Part shown: piece after piece, positions 53,979 to 64,000 of the stretch
Position numbering within the stretch: the stretch's first letter is position 1
How the letters are laid out: every line of letters starts with the position of its first letter
Origin: Anaerorhabdus furcosa
GTDB taxonomy: Bacteria > Bacillota_I > Bacilli_A > Erysipelotrichales > Erysipelotrichaceae
Direction of reading: 5' to 3'
DNA length: 64,000 nucleotides
Assembly: GCF_900167375.1 (NCBI RefSeq)
Contig: NZ_FUWY01000007.1
Span: 87,930 to 151,929 of the forward strand
Made by a program: the position numbers and the translations under genes
The notes under the pieces: generated by a model
The model's input: only the letters and a program-made list of their open reading frames with translations
Database searches by the model: none
What the model was told of the DNA's origin: nothing

Positions 53979-54766
53979 TTATATTAAAGAATTTTGAGGC
54001 CTATTATAATGGCTATGAAGAAAATGGTAAGGTAATTAGAGGCTATGTAGATTTAATAAATGAACTACTAAGTTTGTTTCCACTTGATCAAATGATTATA
54101 GGAGAAACGAATGAAAAGGAATTCATTAAATTATTTGGAACTCTTTTAAGACTAAAAAATATTTTAAGCTCATTTGACGCTTTTGTAGGAAAAGAAATCG
54201 TAAGTGAAAGAGAATTCCAAAACTATCAAAGTATCTACATTGATTTATATGAAAAATATAGTAAAAAGGATAAAGCGGAAAAAGAAGATATTCATGATGA
54301 TATTGAATTTGAAATAGAATTAATCAAGCAAGTTGAAGTGAATATAGACTATATTCTTATGTTAGTTGCTAAATATCATGATTCAAATTGTGAAGATAAG
54401 GAAATCTTAGGTGCTATTGAAAAAGCAATTGATTCGAGTATTCAACTTAGAAGTAAGAAAAAATTAATCGAAGATTTCATAGAAACAGTAAATGCAAGTA
54501 CTGAAGTCGATAAAGACTGGAGGACATACGTTGAACAACAAAAAGAAGAAGAACTGAATAACATTATTGATAGTGAACATTTGAAACCGGAAGAAGCTCG
54601 ACGTTTTATTAGTAATTCATTTAGAGATGGAGTTCTTAAAACGACTGGAACTGACTTAGATGGTATCATGCCACCTGTATCTCGTTTTGGTGGAGGACGT
54701 GCTAAAAAGAAACAATTATTAATAGAAATCCTATCTATATTTTTTGAGAAGTATTTTGGCATTTAA
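53979..54766 (+). pseudogene. 3' remnant of a second hsdR (EcoR124-like)
   Basis: From the IS30 right end the frame reads NFEAYYNGYEENGKVIRGYVDLINELLSLFPL and on through EKEFIKLFGTLLRLKNILSSFDAF to PVSRFGGGRAKKKQLLIEIL, ending at 54766. This matches the C-terminal helical region of EcoR124I-type HsdR subunits, a different class from the R subunit at 44331. All nuclease and helicase parts are missing. An internal ATG at 54074 could start a 230-residue fragment, but it is best seen as a truncated gene. Confidence 0.7.
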
Positions 54767-54813
54767 AGTAATTGAATATTCATAATGTGCATTATAAAAA
54801 TAGAGAAGAGAAA

Positions 54814-55275
54814 ATGATGATTAGATATATCACAAATTCCGATGAAAAAAAATCAATTTCAAGGGAAGTCCTTGAAGAACTTATCGAGTGATTTAGTATT
54901 GTTGAATCTAGGGAACAATATATTTCTGCTAGTTTAAATCAAGATTTTTATGTTGCTGAAAAAAATAATAAATCAATAGGGTTTCTAACAATAAAAGAAA
55001 CAAGTAGGGATACTGTTGAATTAGCTATAATGGGAGTATTGAAAGAATACCATAGACAAGGTATTGGTAGAAAACTCTTTGAAGAAGCAAAAAGGAATGT
55101 TAAGAATAAGGGATATTCATTTATACAAGTCAAAACAGTAAAAAAAGGATGTTATAAAGAATATGATAAAACAAATGAATTTTATGTTAGTTTGGGATTT
55201 AAAGAATTAGAAGTATTTCCTACTCTATGGGATGAGAATATTCCGTGTCAAATCTATATTATGTCATTAAAGTAA
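54814..55275 (+). pseudogene. GNAT acetyltransferase with in-frame TGA
   Basis: A 153-codon frame encodes a GNAT N-acetyltransferase: VLEELIE-stop-FSIVESREQYI, FYVAEKNNKSIGFLTIKE, and the acetyl-CoA loop VLKEYHRQGIGRKLFEEA. The only defect is TGA at 54889-54891, where relatives usually have Trp, so a single TGG to TGA change is likely. TGA is a normal stop elsewhere in this window. The part after the stop (from an ATG at 55030) is too short for a full fold. Confidence 0.7.
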
Positions 55276-55308
55276 GTCGATATAACTTTGAAATTATATA
55301 ATCTCAAT

Positions 55309-55343
55309 TCAAAAATCATTAGTAAAATTACTTTTGATTTTTT
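55309..55343 (+). terminator. Terminator upstream of the beta-glucoside operon
   Basis: AAAAATCA and TGATTTTT arms with an inner AGTAA/TTACT stem and a run of T residues. Its T-rich arm overlaps the -35 box of the next promoter. Confidence 0.6.
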
Positions 55344-55361
55344 TACTATATCTTGTATAAT
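55334..55361 (+). promoter_or_regulatory. Promoter of the LicR-like regulator gene
   Basis: TTGATT (55334-55339), 16-base spacer, TATAAT (55356-55361), about 30 bases before the start codon. Confidence 0.6.
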
Positions 55362-55392
55362 GGTCACATATTGATAATACTTGGGGGAGAAT

Positions 55393-57309
55393 ATGAATAA
55401 ACGATTCAAATCGATTATAAATATGCTACAAAGTCAAGAGTATGTGACTTCTTTTCAGTTTGCAGAGAAGTTAAAAGTTAGTGATCGAACAATACGTAGT
55501 GATTTTAGAGAACTCAATGAGTTTATTGAAGATCAGGGTGCGTTTATTACATCAAGTCCAAGTAAAGGATATAAGTTAGAAATTGAAGATAATCAATTAT
55601 TCAAAGAGTTACTGGATAGTTTTAATGATGAAACATTACCAGAAAACTCAGAAGAACGTATTACATATTTATTAAGATATTTCTTACAAAATCCTAGTTA
55701 TGTAAAGATTGAAGATTTGTGTGAGTTACTGTATGTAAGTAAATCTACTTTGCAACAAGACCTCAAGGCTGCAAAAGAAGTATTGGCAGAATATGGCTTA
55801 GAACTAAAACAAAAACCTAACTATGGTTTAAAGATAGATGGTAAAGAATTTGATTTTAGATTGTGTTTAACTAATTTTACAATGCAACATATGAATCCAA
55901 AGGACAATGAGTTCGATGACAATGAACAACTTATCCTAAGTCTTAAGAGTAGTCTTACTAAGATATTAAGCGAAGAACAATATGAAATATCTAATTTCTC
56001 ATTTAATAATTTAGTAATGCATTTGCTTGTGGCGATGAAGAGAATTGAACAAAAATGTTTTGTGACGATGGATAAAAAGGAATTAAGTCATTTAAAGACA
56101 AAGGATGAATACAAAGTAGCTAAGCGAATTGTAGATGCTTGTAGTGATCTAACAGGACTTGAAATACCAGAGAGTGAGTGTGGGTACATAACAATTCACT
56201 TAACTGGGAAGCAAAACTTAAATGCATATGCAAGTAATCATGAAAACATTATTATTGATAAGAATACTCAAGAAATAGTAGATGATATGCTAAATCGCAT
56301 TTATGATACCTATCGTGTTGATTTTAGAGATAACTTGGATTTAAGAATGACGTTGTATTTACATTTGGTTCCTTTACTAAACCGAATTAAATACAATCTA
56401 ACGATGAAGAATCCATTACGCGAAGAGATATTAAGACATTATCCATTGGCTTATCAATTTGCTAAAGAGGCATGCATAGCGATAGAAAATAAATACAATC
56501 GGACTATAAGTGATGATGAAACTTGTTATTTTGCATTGCATTTAAATCTAGCACTTGAGCAACAACGTGTGGATACAACAATGAAAAATGTTTTGGTTGT
56601 TTGCAGTACTGGTAAGGGGACAAGTGAATTGTTGGCTTATCGAATACGATCACAGTTCAAAGAGTCACTGAATAAAGTAACACCATGTGATTTGTTGGGA
56701 TTACATAAGATAGATTTCTCAACTTATCATTATATCTTTGCAACGGTTCCCATTGATTTTCCAGTACCATTACCCATCATACAAATTGAATATTTCTTTC
56801 AAAATGATGACATTGCGAAGATTAAGAAAATCATGAGTGGAAATAATGTAAGTAAAATTGATAAGTATTTTAGTAAAGATTTATTTTATACCGATATTAC
56901 AGGGAAAACAAAAGAAGAAGTTTTAAAGAAAATTGTGAATCGAGTGGATAAAGTAAAAGAAATACCTTCTACTTATTTTGGATCAATTCTTGAAAGGGAA
57001 GCACTTGCGGTAACGGAATTTGGTAACTACGTAGCTATACCACATCCCAATGTTGCTTTGTCTAAGGAAACATTTGTTTGCGTAACAATACTAAAAGAAC
57101 CTATTGTATGGCAAAAAACAAAAGTACAATTCATCTTCTTACTATCAATTGAAAAGGATGGTACTGAGGATTTAAGATTATTTTATGAAACAACAAGTAA
57201 GATGTTGATGAGTGAGAATAATGTAAAGATGCTCATTAATGCTAAAGATTTTGATATTATGTTAGGACTTCTAAGGCGAATTGAGGAGGAAGTCATTGCG
57301 GAAAGTTAG
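55393..57309 (+). CDS. LicR-like PRD transcription activator with PTS domains
   Basis: A 638-residue regulator. The N-terminal helix-turn-helix (KLKVSDRTIRSDFRELNEFI) is followed by a second wHTH-like region with CELLYVSKSTLQQDL, two PRD domains, an EIIB-like domain with VVCSTGKGTSELL, and an EIIA domain with the histidine in YVAIPHPNV. It is paralogous in layout to the regulator at 38137. Start at 55393 follows GGGGGAG; a TTG four codons earlier would include that site. It probably activates the PTS and glucosidase genes after it, controlled by EIIB-dependent phosphorylation. Confidence 0.86.
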   Translation: MNKRFKSIINMLQSQEYVTSFQFAEKLKVSDRTIRSDFRELNEFIEDQGAFITSSPSKGYKLEIEDNQLFKELLDSFNDETLPENSEERITYLLRYFLQNPSYVKIEDLCELLYVSKSTLQQDLKAAKEVLAEYGLELKQKPNYGLKIDGKEFDFRLCLTNFTMQHMNPKDNEFDDNEQLILSLKSSLTKILSEEQYEISNFSFNNLVMHLLVAMKRIEQKCFVTMDKKELSHLKTKDEYKVAKRIVDACSDLTGLEIPESECGYITIHLTGKQNLNAYASNHENIIIDKNTQEIVDDMLNRIYDTYRVDFRDNLDLRMTLYLHLVPLLNRIKYNLTMKNPLREEILRHYPLAYQFAKEACIAIENKYNRTISDDETCYFALHLNLALEQQRVDTTMKNVLVVCSTGKGTSELLAYRIRSQFKESLNKVTPCDLLGLHKIDFSTYHYIFATVPIDFPVPLPIIQIEYFFQNDDIAKIKKIMSGNNVSKIDKYFSKDLFYTDITGKTKEEVLKKIVNRVDKVKEIPSTYFGSILEREALAVTEFGNYVAIPHPNVALSKETFVCVTILKEPIVWQKTKVQFIFLLSIEKDGTEDLRLFYETTSKMLMSENNVKMLINAKDFDIMLGLLRRIEEEVIAES

Positions 57310-57312
57310 GTA

Positions 57313-57396
57313 ATTTCCGTATCTAATACGGAAAAAGAATAAGTGGAAACACGCTAGGCACTATGCGAATATAGTGGTGTAAGGCGTGTTTCTTTT
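57313..57396 (+). terminator. Leader with two hairpins between regulator and PTS genes
   Basis: The first hairpin (57313-57333) is TTTCCGTAT/ATACGGAAA without a T-run. The second (GAAACACGC 57346-57354 with GCGTGTTTC 57384-57392, inner CACTAT/ATAGTG) is followed by TTTTC and looks like an intrinsic terminator. It would make PTS expression depend on read-through or a nearby promoter. Confidence 0.6.
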
Positions 57397-57423
57397 CTCA
57401 TAGAGACACGAAAGGTGAATCAA

Positions 57424-57774
57424 ATGCGCATTTGTTTAGCATGCTGCGCGGGCATGTCGACCAGTATTGTAGTTCAAAAAATGAGAGAAGCAGCTCGAAG
57501 TTGTAATGAGAATCATGAGATTTGGGCAATTGAACAATCACACATCGAAAGAAATATAGAGAAATTCGATGTCTTGTTGATTGGACCACAAATTAAGCAT
57601 CGATATCTTGTGATTCGTGAATTAGTTCCAAGCCACATACCAGTAGCAGTAATTGATGCTACAAATTATGGGAGGTATGATGGTGAAGCAGTATTAGAAC
57701 AAGCAAAACAACTATATAAGGAGGACGAAAAATGTCAAAATCAAAATTCGGTCAAAAGTTTGAAGACGGATTGA
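57424..57774 (+). CDS. PTS EIIB, lactose/cellobiose family
   Basis: A 116-residue EIIB. The phospho-cysteine region is CLACCAGMSTSIVVQKM, where CSAGMSTS is usual; the extra Cys is odd. VLLIGPQIKHRYLVIRE is also typical. AAAGGTGA supports the ATG at 57424. Its 3' end overlaps the EIIC gene by 43 bases in another frame. Confidence 0.82.
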   Translation: MRICLACCAGMSTSIVVQKMREAARSCNENHEIWAIEQSHIERNIEKFDVLLIGPQIKHRYLVIRELVPSHIPVAVIDATNYGRYDGEAVLEQAKQLYKEDEKCQNQNSVKSLKTD

Positions 57775-59084
57775 TGGTCATTGCTGAAAAAGTAGATAGT
57801 AATAAATACTTAGGAGCAATTAAAGATGGCTTTACAGCATTTATGCCATTCATCATCGTTGGATCTTTTGCAACATTATTCAATACATTAATCTGTTCAA
57901 CAAAAACAGGTTTAGCAGCATTTATACCATGGTTAGTTAATTTAAAACCAGCATTTGATGCAATTAACTTTGCAACATTATCTTGTATGGCTCTACCTAT
58001 TGTATTCTTAATTGCAATGGAACTAGCAAGAAAAAATAAAATACCTGAATACATTACAGGAGTCATTGCATTAGCTTCATTTGTTATTGTAGTACCTCAA
58101 TATGTTGAAGTCATTGTAAATGAAGTAACTGGAACTGCAGCAGGTTTACCAGGGGCTGCAATTGGGGCACAAGGTTTATTTATTGGGATGTTCTTAACCA
58201 TCATTGTTGTAGAAATATTCTCAAAATTAATGAAGATTGAAAAAATCAAAATTAAAATGCCACCTTCTGTTCCAGGGCAAATTGCAACATCATTTAACAC
58301 TTTAATTCCTATTATGATCACATTACTTATTGTTTCAATTGGAGGTACTTTATTTCATATTGCAACAGGAAGTTATTTAAATCAATGGATTTATACAGTA
58401 GTTCAAGCACCACTTGAAGCAGTATTCCAAAGTCCAGTTGGTGCAATTGCATTGTTTATGATTGCTCAAGTATTCTGGTTCTTGGGAATTCATGGAAATA
58501 TGGTCATTACACCAATTCGTAATCCATTAATTGCTTCTGCTCTTGCAGCAAATATCGCATCTGCAGCAGCTGGAACAATTCCTAATCAACCAATTACTTA
58601 TGGTTCATTAGTAAGCTTTATTGTAGTAGGTGGCGCGGGAATTGTTATTTCATTGTTATTTGCAATCTTCATCTTCTCAAAACGTGATGATCACAGAATG
58701 ATTGCTAAATTGGGTATTGGTCCAGCACTCTTTGGTATCAGTGAACCAGTTGTTTATGGTTTACCATTAGTGCTTAATATGACATTCGCAATTCCATTTA
58801 TCTTAGCAGCAGGGGTTGCCACAGGTTCAGTTCTATTCTTTACTAGTATTGGTTTTCTGCCTTGTAACATTGTCGATGTTCCATTTGGATTCCCAATTAT
58901 TATCAATGCATTTATTGGACATGGATGGCAAGGGGTAGTTGTACAATTGTTTATTCTCATTGCATGTACTGCACTTTATGCACCATTTGTAATTCTTGCA
59001 AACAAACAATATGCAAAAGAACAAGAAGAAATCAAAGCACAACAAGCGCTTGAAGCAAAAGAAAATGGAGTACAAGAAGCATAA
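57732..59084 (+). CDS. celB: PTS EIIC, cellobiose family
   Basis: A 450-residue permease with about ten hydrophobic segments. The conserved WFLGIHGNMVITPI and the IGPALFGISEPVVYGLPLVLN loop mark the lactose/cellobiose EIIC family; substrates are beta-glucosides such as cellobiose, salicin or gentiobiose. GGAGGACG precedes the start. A terminator-like hairpin separates it from the glycosidase genes. Confidence 0.9.
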   Translation: MSKSKFGQKFEDGLMVIAEKVDSNKYLGAIKDGFTAFMPFIIVGSFATLFNTLICSTKTGLAAFIPWLVNLKPAFDAINFATLSCMALPIVFLIAMELARKNKIPEYITGVIALASFVIVVPQYVEVIVNEVTGTAAGLPGAAIGAQGLFIGMFLTIIVVEIFSKLMKIEKIKIKMPPSVPGQIATSFNTLIPIMITLLIVSIGGTLFHIATGSYLNQWIYTVVQAPLEAVFQSPVGAIALFMIAQVFWFLGIHGNMVITPIRNPLIASALAANIASAAAGTIPNQPITYGSLVSFIVVGGAGIVISLLFAIFIFSKRDDHRMIAKLGIGPALFGISEPVVYGLPLVLNMTFAIPFILAAGVATGSVLFFTSIGFLPCNIVDVPFGFPIIINAFIGHGWQGVVVQLFILIACTALYAPFVILANKQYAKEQEEIKAQQALEAKENGVQEA

Positions 59085-59091
59085 ATATTAG

Positions 59092-62113
<3,022 letters not shown>

Positions 62114-62114
<1 letters not shown>

Positions 62115-63046
62115 TGAAAGTATTTGAAAAAATAAGTAAAATACCTGCAGGAATGATGATTGTTCCAGTATTGATTGGGGCAATCATCAACACCTTATTT
62201 CCAAGTATACTTACAATTGGCGATCCATTCTCAGCATCCTTTTATAAAACAGGATTGATGTCTATTATTGGATTGATGTTATTCTTTACAGGTACACAAT
62301 GTGAAATAAAAAAGATGAAACCCGTCTTGAAAAGAGGAGTGCCATTAGCTACTTTCAAAATTATTACATTTGTTGTACTTGCAAAATTATGTATTCATTA
62401 TTTGCCAGTAGAAGGAATTCTAGGTATTCCTACAATCGCTATTGTAACTTGCATTGTAAGTTGTAATTCTGCATTATACTTAAGTTTAATGGATACCTAT
62501 GGAGATGAAGCGGATAAGACTAATTTTGGATTATTAACAATTATTGGTATGCCAAACGTTGCATTGCTTATTCTTGGATCATCCTCATCAGCATTCAATA
62601 GCATTATGGCAATGTTGATTCCCTTTCTTTTAGGTATAGGTTGTACTGCACTCGATATTAGTTTCAAAGATTACTTCAAGCAAGGAATATCTTGCGTAGT
62701 ACCCATTGCAGGATTTGCATTTGGTACCAATATTAATCTATTGAATCTATTCCAAAGTGCATTCACAGGAGTCTTATTAACACTCGTTATTACTTTAATT
62801 TCAATTGGTTTAGCATATTTCTTTGATACAATTATCTTGAAACAAAAAGGATGTGCAGGTATTGCAACTTGTGGAGTATCCGGTGTATCTTTATCACTTC
62901 CATACTTAGCATCAGTTGTAAATCCTACCCTTACACCTTATGTAAGCAGTGCAACAGCCCAATGTGCAGTTGCCCTTACTCTCACAACATTCATCATCCC
63001 ATTTCTTACAAAATGGTGTTATATGAAAAAAACAATGATAAAATAA
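62114..63046 (+). CDS. KdgT-like 2-keto-3-deoxygluconate permease family protein
   Basis: A 310-residue membrane protein with about ten hydrophobic segments. The opening KISKIPAGMMIVPVLIGAIINTLFP and GIATCGVSGVSLSLPYLASV match the KdgT carrier family, a secondary transporter of 2-keto-3-deoxygluconate. Its start overlaps the glucosidase stop (TAATG). A keto-acid carrier in a beta-glucoside operon is unusual: it might take up a breakdown product or have another substrate. Confidence 0.78.
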
Positions 63047-63061
63047 AACAGGAGGAGTCTT

Positions 63062-63361
63062 ATGAAAAAAATAGTCTTACTATGTGCTGCAGGAATGAGT
63101 ACAAGTATGTTAGTTACAAAAATGCGTGAAGCAGCTGCAACGGAAGGGTTTGAATGTGAAATCAATGCTTACCCAGTTTCACAATCAGGAGCTGTATTAA
63201 AAGATGCAGATTGCTGTTTATTAGGCCCACAAGCACGTTTCAATCTTAAAAAAGTACAAGCTGAATTCCCTAATTTACCATGTGCTGTAATTGAAATGCA
63301 AAAATATGGAACAATGGATGGAAAGGGTGTTTTAGCTGATGCTAAAGCATTGATTGGTTAA
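63062..63361 (+). CDS. PTS EIIB, lactose/cellobiose family, second copy
   Basis: A 99-residue EIIB with the phospho-cysteine in VLLCAAGMSTSMLVTKM and CCLLGPQARFNLKKV. It differs clearly from the EIIB at 57424 and is closer to a standard length. AGGAGG precedes it. It directly precedes EIIA, so it may be the partner that gets phosphate from it. Confidence 0.87.
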   Translation: MKKIVLLCAAGMSTSMLVTKMREAAATEGFECEINAYPVSQSGAVLKDADCCLLGPQARFNLKKVQAEFPNLPCAVIEMQKYGTMDGKGVLADAKALIG

Positions 63362-63362
63362 T

Positions 63363-63674
63363 ATGGAAGGATTAGAATTAACTTGTTTTCAAATTATCTC
63401 GGCAGTTGGTACTGCAAGAAGTTTATACATTGAAGCAATCCAAGATGCAAAAGAAGGTAAATTTGATGATGCTAAAGCGAAGATTAAAGAAGGTGAAGAA
63501 GTTTTTGTTGAAGGACATAAAGTTCATGCAAGTCTTGTACAAAAAGAAGCAAACGGGGAACCAATTAATTTCCAATTACTTCTACTTCATGCTGAAGATC
63601 AACTGATGTCTGCAGAAGCATTCTCAATCATTGCAAAAGAATTTATTGATTTATACGAAATAATGAAGAAGTAA
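63363..63674 (+). CDS. PTS EIIA, lactose/cellobiose family
   Basis: A 103-residue helical EIIA. Its phospho-histidine is in LLLHAEDQLMSAEAF, the family hallmark, and GTARSLYIEAIQDAK is the typical first helix. The ATG at 63363 is one base after the EIIB stop; no separate ribosome site, so coupled translation is likely. It is the only lactose-type EIIA in the window and must serve both EIIBs. Confidence 0.88.
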   Translation: MEGLELTCFQIISAVGTARSLYIEAIQDAKEGKFDDAKAKIKEGEEVFVEGHKVHASLVQKEANGEPINFQLLLLHAEDQLMSAEAFSIIAKEFIDLYEIMKK

Positions 63675-63702
63675 GATAATAAAAAGATACATGAAAAAAG
63701 TT

Positions 63703-63730
63703 GTAAACTATACCCCTTGTCAAGGACACA
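63703..63730. repeat. Probable terminal repeat of the right-edge IS3-family element
   Basis: TGTAAACTATACCCCTTGTC and following bases have the TG-start and character of IS150-group ends and lie just beyond the truncated transposase gene. The other end is outside the window, so this is inferred. Confidence 0.5.
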
Positions 63731-63745
63731 AGAATAAAAGATATG

Positions 63746-63774
63746 AAGCAGGTGAATAAAAATCATCTGCTTTT
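63746..63774. terminator. Terminator at the IS boundary
   Basis: AAGCAGGTGA pairs with TCATCTGCTT (one G-U), seven-base loop, TTTT tail on the plus strand. It may protect the PTS operon and the transposase from each other's transcripts. Confidence 0.6.
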
Positions 63775-63775
63775 A

Positions 63776-64000
63776 CTATAAATAAATGATTGATTGAGGA
63801 ACAATCACAGGCAGATATTTCACCAATGTTTTATCTGTCAGATACTGATCAACTTCATAAGGAGTCTTCTTATGAAGTCGTTTCTGTGGTCGATCGTAAT
63901 TATAGTAATTGATATAATCAGTTATCGCAAAAGCCATTTCCTCATAAGTCCTATACTTCTTTAAATCCATTTCTGTTTTTAATATCGCAAAGAATGATTC
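63776..64000 (-). CDS. IS3-family transposase OrfB, partial
   Basis: The C-terminal end of an integrase-core transposase; the gene runs off the right edge. ESFFAILKTEM contains the catalytic glutamate and YNYDRPQKRLHKKTPYE is the standard IS150-group ending. It is unlike the decayed IS3 copy at 42876 in sequence, so the genome has at least two IS3-type elements. Confidence 0.85.
   Translation of the reverse strand, partial: ESFFAILKTEMDLKKYRTYEEMAFAITDYINYYNYDRPQKRLHKKTPYEVDQYLTDKTLVKYLPVIVPQSIIYL

Noticed and set aside
54889..54891. UGA read as tryptophan
   Set aside because: Genes in this window end in TGA (for example icd/gltA, aroB, aroC) and contain normal TGG, so the standard code applies.
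42720..55280. Attachment-site duplication of the tRNA-Trp 3' end
   Set aside because: The only partial matches (CCACCCCT near 48667 and 49171) are in the repeated PLPPL coding part of the specificity domains, so they are chance.

Overview
The window is AT-rich (roughly one third G+C by eye) DNA from a low-GC Gram-positive bacterium. The ribosome binding sites are AGGAGG-like, the promoters are TTGaca/TATAAT-like, and intrinsic hairpin plus T-run terminators are everywhere. TGA is used as a stop. Many PTS genes, PRD regulators, lipoproteins and the gene families present suggest Bacillota, perhaps Erysipelotrichia; this taxonomic guess is inference only. The housekeeping part (about 1-42.8 kb) is dense and collinear. 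From tRNA-Trp (42.8 kb) to about 55.3 kb lies an accessory island of degraded IS elements and restriction/defence genes. From 55.3 kb to the right edge is a beta-glucoside PTS operon, ending at a partial IS3-family element.

Left to right: a partial lipid-kinase-like gene; the oxidative half of the TCA cycle (icd-gltA divergent from aconitase, giving 2-oxoglutarate); an FAD dehydrogenase, a lipoprotein, a HAD phosphatase and the NAD(P)HX repair enzyme; tRNA-Ser; a toroid-fold gene that looks acquired; Nudix, deaminase, PAP2 and lipoprotein genes; tRNA-Leu; and pheA. Then comes a compact overlapping shikimate operon (aroB-aroC-aroE/K fusion-DAHP synthase-aroA-tyrA-aroQ). It is preceded by its own promoter, a 15-codon leader peptide containing Phe-Phe-Tyr-Tyr-Phe, and mutually exclusive hairpins ending in a terminator. 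This is the layout of a ribosome-mediated attenuator sensing charged tRNA-Phe/Tyr. With pheA the window encodes the route from DAHP to prephenate-derived aromatics, except chorismate mutase and the final transaminase, which are not here.

The most striking system is at 28.0-34.1 kb. A tyrosine recombinase gene is followed by a 187-bp segment bounded by perfect 26-bp inverted repeats, and then by a gene for a 1,636-residue, almost entirely coiled-coil protein. The segment carries a promoter that points away from the coiled-coil gene in this assembly and a terminator that points towards it. It therefore reads as a phase-variation switch caught in the OFF orientation.

Further right are uridine phosphorylase with a histidine phosphatase, a secreted phosphodiester glycosidase pair, and a fructose-type PTS with a KDPG aldolase and PRD regulator. 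After tRNA-Glu and tRNA-Trp, the island contains a degenerate IS3 element, a type I restriction system with a fused methylase-specificity polypeptide (HsdM-HsdS), and two attached genes. One encodes a protein with a HEPN-like Rx4H motif, the other resembles the sporadic TIGR04141/DUF6119 family. An IS21 remnant, a full IS30 element, the 3' end of a second hsdR and a nonsense-mutated acetyltransferase follow. The final operon encodes a LicR-like regulator, cellobiose-type EIIB/EIIC, two family-1 glycosidases, a KdgT-like permease, a second EIIB and the EIIA.
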